Shown piece after piece: positions 7,037-14,900 of a DNA stretch of 15,904 bases. This stretch comes from RGIG1995 sp045587445 (GTDB lineage Bacteria > Bacillota > Clostridia > Oscillospirales > CAG-272). Location of the stretch: contig JAZNCH010000056.1 in NCBI GenBank assembly GCA_045587445.1, forward strand, positions 1-15,904, read 5' to 3'. The notes beneath the pieces were generated by a model, which saw only the letters and a program-made list of their open reading frames with translations, made no database searches and was not told where the DNA came from. The translations under genes and the position numbers were made by a program. Position 1 is the stretch's first letter. The number at the start of each line of letters is the position of its first letter.

Positions 7037-7735
7037 TTAGTCATCACTTTCGCCGGTCTTGAATGCCATTACTTCTTTTAAAAGTTCGAGCTGATTGTCA
7101 TACTTCGCTTGTTCTTTCTTTCCTCTGCCCTTCGACGTAACGTTCATCTTTCTAAAACACAACAAGGTATCGTCGGGAAGTTTTTCAAATATTGGCATAT
7201 ATGAGCCAAAATCGGTCTCTTTAAACTTAATCGAGGAATCGTCATTTGCGTGTTCGCTCTCAATACCTATATCGGACAACTTTTCATACACTCCTACGCC
7301 ATAATCCTCGGCATACATCTGTGGGTCAAGCAAAAGTAAATATGCATCGCCCGCCGCAAGCTGAAGCTTGAATTTCTGCCTTGCGTCAGCTATGTACTTC
7401 ATATCGGGCTTGTACTCAACGCCCTCTTTTTCTGCCTTGTCCATATTGGCCTTTATCTGTGCATCTGTAAGTACGGTTACGTCAATTAACTGTACCACTT
7501 TTTTGCCGTCACCGTTAAGATCGGGCATAACCGCCTCAAAAGCGTCCTGCATATCATATATATCAGATGCAAAAAATGCCGTCGGTCCGGCATACATTAC
7601 ATATGCATCAACCTTTTCTTTGCTCTGCATCTGTCCTATGCATACACCGAATACTATTATAAGAAACGCACTTACAATAGTATGCCACTTATAATGATAC
7701 CAAAAGTTATCAAGCCAATCGGTTATCTTGTTCAT
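7037..7735 (-). CDS. Single-pass membrane protein of unknown function
   Basis: The 232-residue protein has a short cytoplasmic head containing the aromatic/basic stretch DNFWYHYKWH (9-18), one membrane segment at about 19-35, and a ~195-residue hydrophilic, mostly extracellular domain rich in Lys, Asp and Glu. The FWYHYKWH lead-in is, as I recall, common in uncharacterised clostridial membrane proteins. The ectodomain contains AYLLLLDPQMY, reminiscent of alpha/beta domains, but I cannot name a family. Its ATG overlaps the stop codon of the CDP-alcohol phosphatidyltransferase gene (ATGA, 7732-7735), and AGGGAGA sits five bases upstream. The two are therefore translationally coupled and may act together in envelope lipid metabolism; that functional link is inference. 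It ends at the shared terminator hairpin. Confidence 0.85.
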   Translation of the reverse strand: MNKITDWLDNFWYHYKWHTIVSAFLIIVFGVCIGQMQSKEKVDAYVMYAGPTAFFASDIYDMQDAFEAVMPDLNGDGKKVVQLIDVTVLTDAQIKANMDKAEKEGVEYKPDMKYIADARQKFKLQLAAGDAYLLLLDPQMYAEDYGVGVYEKLSDIGIESEHANDDSSIKFKETDFGSYMPIFEKLPDDTLLCFRKMNVTSKGRGKKEQAKYDNQLELLKEVMAFKTGESDD

Positions 7736-8328
7736 ACTGTTCTCCCTGCATCTATTTTACTCTTCTTAGCCATAGAAAAGTTTCTTATGCTGTATAATAC
7801 CAACGATAAAACCATAAAAGCAACACATGCACCTACAAGTATATTTGATAAAACTGCAGGCATTGACGGCCATAGTATGTGCAACGACATCATCGTATAC
7901 AACGATAAGGTCGTTACCTTTCCGTGCCAATCAGCTCCGTGTACTTCGCCCGTTCTCCTTATCGCCACCAATGCTACAACCCCTGAAAATACTTCTTTGG
8001 CTATCATAAGTAAAAAAGGTACCCACATAGCATTGAATCTGTTTAATAAGCAGTATAGCATCGCTACCTGTGTAAGCTTGTCTGATATTGGATCAAGTGC
8101 TTTTCCTACCGCGCTTATCATATTAAATCGGCGGGCTATAAAACCGTCAACAACATCTGTAACTCCCGATAAAATAAGCACTGCAAATGCTTCCATATCG
8201 TTGTGGTTTAAGTAAAAATATATAAAAAGAGGTATCAGACATATCCGGAACATAGACAAAATATTCGGTATAGTAATTATTCTTACTTTTCCGTCGTCTT
8301 TGAATCCCTCTTTAAATCTGCTCTCCAT
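7732..8328 (-). CDS. CDP-alcohol phosphatidyltransferase (PgsA-type)
   Basis: From the chosen start it is a 198-residue integral membrane enzyme that displaces CMP from a CDP-lipid, most likely CDP-diacylglycerol, to make an anionic phospholipid precursor. The full family signature is present: D58-x2-D61-G62-x2-A65-R66-x8-G75-x3-D79-x3-D83. The lead-in IPNILSMFRI and the length fit phosphatidylglycerophosphate synthase, though cardiolipin-synthase-like paralogues of this family cannot be excluded. The frame is open up to an ATG at 8463, but that lies upstream of a good promoter (8371-8399) and lacks a ribosome binding site. The ATG at 8328-8326 has AAGGAG nine bases upstream. Several further hydrophobic helices follow the motif. 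It is co-transcribed with, and overlaps, the downstream single-pass membrane protein gene. Confidence 0.9.
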   Translation of the reverse strand: MESRFKEGFKDDGKVRIITIPNILSMFRICLIPLFIYFYLNHNDMEAFAVLILSGVTDVVDGFIARRFNMISAVGKALDPISDKLTQVAMLYCLLNRFNAMWVPFLLMIAKEVFSGVVALVAIRRTGEVHGADWHGKVTTLSLYTMMSLHILWPSMPAVLSNILVGACVAFMVLSLVLYSIRNFSMAKKSKIDAGRTV

Positions 8329-8370
8329 ATTTCCCAACTCCTTCTTACCAATATATGTCTTTATCATAGT

Positions 8371-8399
8371 ATTATATACCTTCTTTGTTAATTTTACAA
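8371..8399 (-). promoter_or_regulatory. Promoter of the CDP-alcohol phosphatidyltransferase operon
   Basis: On the minus strand TTGTAA (8399-8394) and TATAAT (8376-8371) are separated by 17 bases. Predicted start is near 8364, giving a leader of about 36 bases to the ATG at 8328. This placement rules against the longer open frame that begins at 8463. Confidence 0.75.
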
Positions 8400-8499
8400 G
8401 CAATCTTTTTGAATTTTGTATATCTAATTCCCATTTTTTGATTGAATTTTCCATTTTTATCAAAATAATTATTAAAAAGATGAAAAAAAGTTAAAACTC

Positions 8500-8517
8500 T
8501 GTTTACATAAACATGTT
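8500..8517. promoter_or_regulatory. Palindromic site in the divergent intergenic region
   Basis: The inverted repeat TGTTTA-CA-TAAACA (8500-8513) overlaps a second palindrome AACATGTT (8510-8517). It lies 60 bases upstream of the MacB-like gene and contains a TTTACA that could act as a -35, although no good -10 follows at the right distance; TATGAT at 8536-8541 is the best -10 candidate. It could be an operator for either divergent gene, or chance in AT-rich DNA. Confidence 0.35.
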
Positions 8518-8576
8518 AAAATTAAGTGTTAAGTTTATGATTTAAAAAAGTATTGACAGAAAGGGACATATTTATA

Positions 8577-11500
8577 ATGCTTGAACTTCAAAAAGTCAAA
8601 AAAGACTACCCTGCCGGTAACGGTACGGTTCACGCCCTTAAAGGTATTGACCTTAAGTTCCGTTCCGCAGAATTCGTTTCTATTCTCGGTCCCTCAGGTT
8701 GCGGTAAAACTACTTTGCTTAATATCATCGGCGGTCTCGACCAATATACCGAGGGCGACCTATTTATTAACGGTCGTTCTACTAAGGATTTTAAAGACAG
8801 AGATTGGGATACCTATAGAAATCACTCTGTAGGCTTTGTCTTCCAAAGCTATAACCTTATCCCACACCAGACAGTTTTGCAAAACGTCGAAATCGCACTC
8901 ACTCTCTCGGGGGTACGTAAGCACGAACGCAGACAAAGAGCTAAACAGGCTCTTATCGACGTAGGTCTCGGCGACCAGCTTAACAAACGCCCCAGTGAAA
9001 TGTCGGGCGGTCAAATGCAGCGTGTTGCAATCGCAAGAGCTCTTGTAAACAACCCCGATATTATTCTTGCAGATGAACCTACCGGTGCACTCGATACTGA
9101 AACAAGTGTTCAGGTTATGGAAATTCTTAAAGAAATCTCCAAAGACCGTCTTATCGTTATGGTTACTCATAACCCCGAACTCGCAGAAAAATATTCTTCG
9201 CGTATAATCAATATGCTCGACGGCGAGATAACACACGATTCTCAGCCTTTGACCGACGAAGAAATTGCAAATGAAAAGAAAAAGTTTGCAGAAGCAGACG
9301 AAAAAGAAAGAAAAGCTAAAAAGCCTTCGATGTCTTTTGCTACTTCTTTTATGCTCTCTCTCAAAAATCTTTTCACAAAAAAAGGCAGAACAGTTCTTAC
9401 ATCTTTCGCCGGTTCTATCGGTATTATCGGTATTGCTCTTATTATCGCTATATCCCAAGGTACTACAGCATATATCAACGGCGTACAGGAAAGCACACTT
9501 TCCGCATATCCGTTGACACTTGAAGCTACTACTGTCGAAATGGCTTCCCTCATCAATGCATTTATGAATATAGCCTCGGAAGATAATTCTCACGAAAACG
9601 ACGCTGTCTATAAAAAGAACGCTCTATATGATATGATAAAAGCTATGGGCAGCGTTGAAGAATCTAAAAATGACCTTAAAGCTTTTAAGACCTTTTTAGA
9701 AAAAGAAATAAAGAATGAAGATTCACCTCTATATCAAGCAGTAAACGGCGTACAGTACACGTACGACCTCGATATGCAGATATATACCGAGTCGGTGGAC
9801 GGCGTAATACTTCGCTCCGACCTTGAAAAAATAATTACCGACCTTATGCTCAAATATATCGGCATCGATATGTCCGCTATGTCGTCGCTCACAACCATGG
9901 GCGGTATGGCTCCTACCTCATCTATGACAACGATGGGTACAAAACTCTGGCAAGAGCTGCTTTCGGGCAATGACGGCGCTCCCATAAACGACCTTTTGCT
10001 CGACCAGTATGACGTTATATACGGCTCTTGGCCTAACAGCTACGACGAGGTTGTTCTTATCGTTGACGAAAACAACGAGCTTGATGACGTTACTCTCTAC
10101 GCTCTCGGTCTCGTTTCTGCAAAAGATATGGATAACCTTGCAAACGCTTCGCTTAACGGTGCTGAGCTTGAAGATAAAAAGACTCTTAAATGGTCCTATG
10201 AAGAAATTTGCAACACCGAATATAAATCTATTCTAAATGCAGACTGCTATCACTATGACGAAAAAACCGGTCTCTATACAGACCTCCGCGAAACAGAAGC
10301 AGGGCTCCGTTATCTCTACGACAACGCAATGACCATTAAGGTTACCGGTATCATTCGCCCCGCCGAAGATGCTGAAACCACTATGCTAAAAGGCGGTATC
10401 GGATATACAAACGCACTTACAAAACACATAATCGAAAAAGCTAAAGACAGTAAGGTTATTCAAGCTCAGCTTGATTCGCCTAATACCGATATAATCACAG
10501 GTCTTCCCTTTAATTCAACAACCGGTACTCTTACCGATACTGAAAAAGAAACCGCTTTCCGCAACTACATCGCAGAGCTTGATACAAACGGAAAATCTGC
10601 TGCATTTATCGCTATAAACTCCATACCTTCCGAAGAGTTCGTTAACCAGAATCTTAACCAAACGCTCGATAATATGACAAGAAGTGATATGGAAAAGGCT
10701 ATGGCTGAAGGCTTGGCGGCTCAAATGAATATTTCTGATAACGAAATATATGAGTATCTCGGCTCAATGTCGGATGACGAACTCAAAGATATTTTCTCAC
10801 AGATGATAGTTGAAAAAATCAAGGCAGAATATGCTAAAGGCGTTGCGGCTCAAATGGCAAACACGCCTCCCGAACAGCTTTCCGCAGGTCTTGATATGGC
10901 TTTGACAAAATATACTACAGAACAGTGCGCTTTATACTATGACGAAATAATGGTATTCTCCGAATCAACCTACGAAGATAATCTTATTTCTATGGGCTAC
11001 CTCGACCTCGAATCCCCTGCAACCATTAATATCTACGCTTCTTCTTTTGAAAATAAAGATATTATAGTTGAAGCTATCGACGACTACAATGACGACGTTG
11101 AAGAACTTAAGAGAATAAAATATACCGACTACCTCGGCATTATGATGTCTTCTATTACGACAATTATCAACGCTATAACCTACGTTCTTATTGCATTCGT
11201 AGCAATTTCGCTTATCGTTTCATCTATAATGATTGGCGTAATTACACTTATATCCGTTCAAGAAAGAACCAAGGAAATGGGTATATTGCGCGCAATTGGT
11301 GCATCAAAAAAAGACGTTTCGGGTATGTTCAATGCAGAAACGCTTATCGTCGGTTTTTCCTCGGGATTACTCGGTGTTGTGGTAACCTATCTCCTCTGTA
11401 TCCCCATAAACGCTATATTGCTTCACTTTACAGGTCTTGTTAACCTCAAAGCAATATTGCCTATCGAAGCGGCTGTAATCCTCGTTGTTATAAGTATGTT

Positions 11501-11579
11501 GCTTACGCTTATAGCGGGTATCATTCCCTCAAGAAGTGCCGCTAAAAAAGACCCTGTTGTTGCTCTCAGAACAGAATAA
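8577..11579 (+). CDS. MacB/FtsX-type ABC transporter, ATPase fused to permease
   Basis: The protein has 1000 residues. The ATPase domain (about 1-225) has Walker A GPSGCGKT at 38-45, Q-loop Gln90, signature MSGGQ at 142-146, Walker B Asp166-Glu167 and H-loop His198. It resembles LolD/MacB-type ATPases. A charged linker (~226-256, rich in Glu and Lys) leads to a first membrane helix (~276-296). An ectodomain of roughly 550 residues follows, then three C-terminal helices (about 862-890, 925-950, 962-988) with the FtsX-family motif ERTKEMGILRAIGASKKDV between the first two. This is the MacB topology; two copies would pair. In Firmicutes such proteins export peptides or couple ATP use to extracellular events rather than pump from a periplasm. 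The ATG has AAGGGA about ten bases upstream. A TTG at 8553 in the same frame precedes that site and is unlikely. No partner adaptor gene or two-component system is adjacent. Confidence 0.93.
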   Translation: MLELQKVKKDYPAGNGTVHALKGIDLKFRSAEFVSILGPSGCGKTTLLNIIGGLDQYTEGDLFINGRSTKDFKDRDWDTYRNHSVGFVFQSYNLIPHQTVLQNVEIALTLSGVRKHERRQRAKQALIDVGLGDQLNKRPSEMSGGQMQRVAIARALVNNPDIILADEPTGALDTETSVQVMEILKEISKDRLIVMVTHNPELAEKYSSRIINMLDGEITHDSQPLTDEEIANEKKKFAEADEKERKAKKPSMSFATSFMLSLKNLFTKKGRTVLTSFAGSIGIIGIALIIAISQGTTAYINGVQESTLSAYPLTLEATTVEMASLINAFMNIASEDNSHENDAVYKKNALYDMIKAMGSVEESKNDLKAFKTFLEKEIKNEDSPLYQAVNGVQYTYDLDMQIYTESVDGVILRSDLEKIITDLMLKYIGIDMSAMSSLTTMGGMAPTSSMTTMGTKLWQELLSGNDGAPINDLLLDQYDVIYGSWPNSYDEVVLIVDENNELDDVTLYALGLVSAKDMDNLANASLNGAELEDKKTLKWSYEEICNTEYKSILNADCYHYDEKTGLYTDLRETEAGLRYLYDNAMTIKVTGIIRPAEDAETTMLKGGIGYTNALTKHIIEKAKDSKVIQAQLDSPNTDIITGLPFNSTTGTLTDTEKETAFRNYIAELDTNGKSAAFIAINSIPSEEFVNQNLNQTLDNMTRSDMEKAMAEGLAAQMNISDNEIYEYLGSMSDDELKDIFSQMIVEKIKAEYAKGVAAQMANTPPEQLSAGLDMALTKYTTEQCALYYDEIMVFSESTYEDNLISMGYLDLESPATINIYASSFENKDIIVEAIDDYNDDVEELKRIKYTDYLGIMMSSITTIINAITYVLIAFVAISLIVSSIMIGVITLISVQERTKEMGILRAIGASKKDVSGMFNAETLIVGFSSGLLGVVVTYLLCIPINAILLHFTGLVNLKAILPIEAAVILVVISMLLTLIAGIIPSRSAAKKDPVVALRTE

Positions 11580-11598
11580 GATTTTCTATATACAGGTC

Positions 11599-11626
11599 AA
11601 AAAACCTCCCAATTGGGAGGTTTTTT
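11599..11626 (+). terminator. Rho-independent terminator of the MacB-like gene
   Basis: The stem CCTCCC (11605-11610) / GGGAGG (11615-11620) with loop AATT is flanked by A6 and T6 that extend the pairing to 12 bp and provide the U-tract. The T run makes it strong on the plus strand, and the A run makes it potentially bidirectional. Confidence 0.93.
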
Positions 11627-11698
11627 GTTTGTACAAAAAGCCCTCTCACCGCCTGTGGCGGAGCTCTCCCGAAGGGCGAGCCTTTGGGTTTGTACAAA
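11627..11698. repeat. REP-like GC-rich palindromic element bracketed by 11-base direct repeats
   Basis: Two exact copies of GTTTGTACAAA (11627-11637 and 11688-11698; the core TTTGTACAAA is itself palindromic) flank a 50-base GC-rich segment. The segment contains two hairpins: CCGCC-TGT-GGCGG (11649-11661, perfect) and GCTCTCCC-GAA-GGGCGAGC (11663-11681, one internal T/C mismatch). Its composition stands out sharply from the AT-rich surroundings. The pattern CCCTCTCACCGCC...GGCGGAGCTC...GGGCGAGCC resembles intergenic palindromic repeats I recall from gut clostridia. The direct repeats could be element ends or a target duplication. Only one copy lies in this window. Confidence 0.6.
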
Positions 11699-11839
11699 CC
11701 AAATAGGCAAGTTTTTTGTCAAGCTTTCTTCAAAAAAGAGGTTTTTAATAAAATTTGAGGACAAAAAAACGGATTTTCACGTACATTTTGGTTTTTTGGA
11801 AAAAAATACTTTACAATATAATTAGATTGGTATAAATTT

Positions 11840-11902
11840 AACATTTTGAGGAGGTGCTGTCGCCAATGTTTTAATAATATTGAACAATAATATTTTATTG
11901 TT
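11840..11902 (+). promoter_or_regulatory. Structured leader with a strong ribosome binding site and a two-codon frame
   Basis: An extended -10-like box TGG-TATAAA lies just upstream (11828-11836). The leader then has GAGGAGGTG (11848-11856) and an ATG at 11866 with good spacing, but the frame is only ATG-TTT-TAA. AACATT (11840-11845) can pair with AATGTT (11865-11870), and GGTG (11853-11856) with CGCC (11861-11864), folding the binding site and start together. A perfect 8-bp AT hairpin AACAATAA (11883-11890) / TTATTGTT (11895-11902) follows. It could be a regulatory leader or the relic of a lost gene start. Confidence 0.35.
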
Positions 11903-11905
11903 AAC

Positions 11906-11934
11906 TTGATTTATTTACAAAAAAATGGTAAAAT
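11906..11934 (+). promoter_or_regulatory. Probable promoter of the RHS gene
   Basis: TTGATT (11906-11911) and TAAAAT (11929-11934) are separated by 17 bases, with TGG before the -10 (extended -10). The predicted start near 11941 would leave a very short leader that begins at the GAGGAG ribosome binding site. An upstream start using TATAAA at 11831-11836 is an alternative. Confidence 0.5.
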
Positions 11935-11956
11935 AAAACAGAGGAGTGAATTGGCA

Positions 11957-14900
11957 ATGATGAAGCATCTAAAAAGGCTGTCGGCATTGGTAATTGCATT
12001 GGCAATATTCTTTACAGGAATACCTGCAAGTGCGTTTTACGTTGATGAAGAACCAATCATGTTGACCGATAATGCAATAACAGAACCAACTGTCAACCAA
12101 GCCGAAGAGGATTCCGGTGAGGCGTACGTCTTGTCGGAAATAGAAAGCAAACGCGAAAGTAATGCTAAATATTACCGAATGAGCGACGGCAGTATTACTG
12201 CGGCGGTCTATCCTTTCGACGTGCATTACACCGACAGTAACGGTATTTATCAAGATATAGATAATACCCTCACCGACGGAAACGATGACGGCGATAACGT
12301 CTATTCTTCAAAAAATAATATAGCTCTTGTTAAATTTATGAAAAAGAGCAACAAAAATAAGCTCTATACCTTAAACAAGGGTGAATACAAAATTAAAACA
12401 GCTATCAAAAATATTAATAAAGTTGATGCTGTAATAAGAGAGTATACTGAAGATACTACAGACAATCCATACGCATTGGATAAATTATCAGGTCAAGTTA
12501 CGTATTACGGCATCCTCCCTGATACCGACATACAATACACGTATACCTCAACAATGCTGAAAGAAAACATAATCATAAACAAGGCTAACGGCTTGAACAG
12601 CCTTGAATATGAATACCACGTAAACGGCAGTATCGACGTCGTTCAAAACAACGGTAAAAGTATCTCCGTCTATGAAAAAGGTACAACTAACCTCATAACA
12701 GAAATAACTGCACCGACGTTGTGGGACAGTGCGGGTAACTACTGCGACAGCCTTACGGTTACTTTAATTGAAGCAAAAAATACGAATTTCACCGTAAAGC
12801 TCGACTGGGTATTGCCCGAAAATGCGGTGTACCCTGTTACTGTCGACCCCGTAATGAACTTCACGGCTACGGGCGAAATGATTCAGGACACCCACATTAC
12901 TACGTACGGTCCTAACCTGAACTATGACAACAATAACCATATCCGTGTAAGCAACAGAGCGTACGCTTTGGTTCAATATCCATTACCGACACTCCAAAGC
13001 GGAGACAAAATCATAAATGCTCAGCTCGTGCTTACTCCATACTGTATGCACCCCAACGCCGAAAGTGCATACTCTATGGCAAACTCATATAATCCCCCCG
13101 TTCATGTATCTGCTCACGCAATTTTACGCCCCTGGCTCGAAGAAACGGCTACATATAACAATATAGACCCCGAAAACGGTTTCTATGACAGTACCGTTTC
13201 TGCATACAGAGTGGTAAACGGCGATAACGAGCTTTATACATGGGACGTAACGAGACTCGCAAACGAATGGGCAGACGGCTATTCCGTCAACAACGGTATT
13301 CTCCTCAAATTCGAATCCCCTGCCCCTCATAATACCTTTAACGCATACTTCCTTGCAACTAACGGTATATACGTTTCGCCCTCTATGTACCCTGCTATTA
13401 TATATCAGTACATAAACACTACGGGTATTGAAGACTATCTGTCATATCATACCTATGATATAGGTTATGCGGGTACGGTTTACACAAACGACCTTACCGG
13501 TAACGTTACACTTGTTAATCCAATTGTACAGACCGGCGGCAGCCTTATGCCCATTAACGTTTCAATGGTGTATAACCTCGATAGCGCAACAACCGAAACG
13601 CCCTACGGCAGAGGTTGGTGTATGAACTGGTCGCAGAGACTCGACAAATCAAGCGACTATAATTTCAACAACATAGAACACGTAAGATACCGCGACGGAG
13701 ACGGAACAGAGCACTATTTCGCATACGATTCGGCAACCGGACTGTATAAAGACGAAATTAACCCCGACAGAACTCTGTCGTATAATTCGTCAAACAGCAT
13801 ATTTACTATGACCGACAGCAGTGATTCCACAATGGAATTTATGCGGAACGGCTCGAATAACGAATGGTATCTCACAAAAGTAACCGATACCTACGGCAAT
13901 TTTATTAATGCAACACTTAACCCCTCAAATTACAAGCAAGTAACAAAACTGCAATCTTCTACCGGTAACGTCGTTGATTTTGTTTACAGTCAATACGGCT
14001 TTCTTATTGAAGTAAAATACTACGACGGGAACACGGCTAAATCTGTATATATTGATTATAACGTACATTCGGGAACAAACGGCATCGGAAGAATAACTTA
14101 CGCCGATAACACCACTGTAGAATACTACTATTCGGGTTACGATTGTTATTTGACACGTGTAGACGATATAGATGACTACCACGTTGATTTCGGCTATACC
14201 TCGGGCAATCCATGTCGTGTAAACTCCGTAAAAGAATATTCGACAGACGGAACACTTGGCTTTAATATGTCAATAAAATATGAGCCGACTGCTACATATT
14301 TCAATGATATAACAAATGCAAGGCAATATCTCTACACTTTCGCTAAAAACGGTACACTCAAAAGCGCTGTTGACGTAACGGCAAATGACGGCAACGGATA
14401 CGGCACGTACTACGAATACAACGGCGGAAGAACTGATACTCTTAAAGGTGCAAACAACCTTACCTTTGTCAGCAAAATGCAAAAGAGTACGGTAAACTTG
14501 ATTGAGAATCATAGTTTTGAAACAGACACGCACATTGACTTCAACGAGTGGGGGGAGGTTAACGCCCCTGCAACAAGAGGATATACAAGTGAAAAAAGCT
14601 TTATTGGAGCAAGGTCGTACAAGATAACTCGCCCCGCAACAAGCACAAGCTCACGTGTACTCGGATATATTTATCTTGGCCTTGAGGGCGGGTGTGAATA
14701 TACTTTTTCAGCTCACGTAAATACGAGCGAAATGACATCTAACGGCGGCGGTGCAAGTTTGTTTATTTACGGCTTGGAAACCGAGTACGAAAGCGAAATT
14801 ATCACTGAGTCATCTGATGAATGGCAAAGAATCTCCGTAACATTCTACGTGCCTACTTATGACTACGTAAGTGCATGCATGAACGTAAGCGGTGCAACGG

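Larger units (their letters stand above)
11580..11956. other. Gene-free 377-base interval before the RHS gene
   Basis: The interval holds, in order, the MacB-like gene's terminator, a GC-rich palindromic element between direct repeats (11627-11698), about 110 bases of AT-rich DNA with homopolymer runs and no convincing gene, an extended -10-like box, a leader with a strong ribosome binding site but only a two-codon frame, an AT hairpin, and the probable promoter and ribosome binding site of the RHS gene. A 70-codon frame through 11613-11825 runs across the terminator and palindrome and is not considered a gene. Confidence 0.7.

Noticed and set aside
8329..8463. 45-residue N-terminal extension of the phosphatidyltransferase
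   Set aside because: A promoter lies inside it, it lacks a ribosome binding site and it does not resemble the family N-terminus.
8502..8530. TTTACA at 8502 as a -35 box for the MacB-like gene
   Set aside because: The hexamer 17 bases downstream (AGTGTT) is not a -10 box, so no promoter was called.
8760..9593. 277-codon and overlapping 104-codon open frames antisense to the MacB-like gene
   Set aside because: The sense strand carries all ABC motifs. The antisense proteins are Cys/Phe/Ser-rich by-products of codon bias.
11613..11825. 70-codon frame across the gap before the RHS gene
   Set aside because: It begins inside the terminator stem, runs through the palindromic element and has no ribosome binding site or protein-like pattern.
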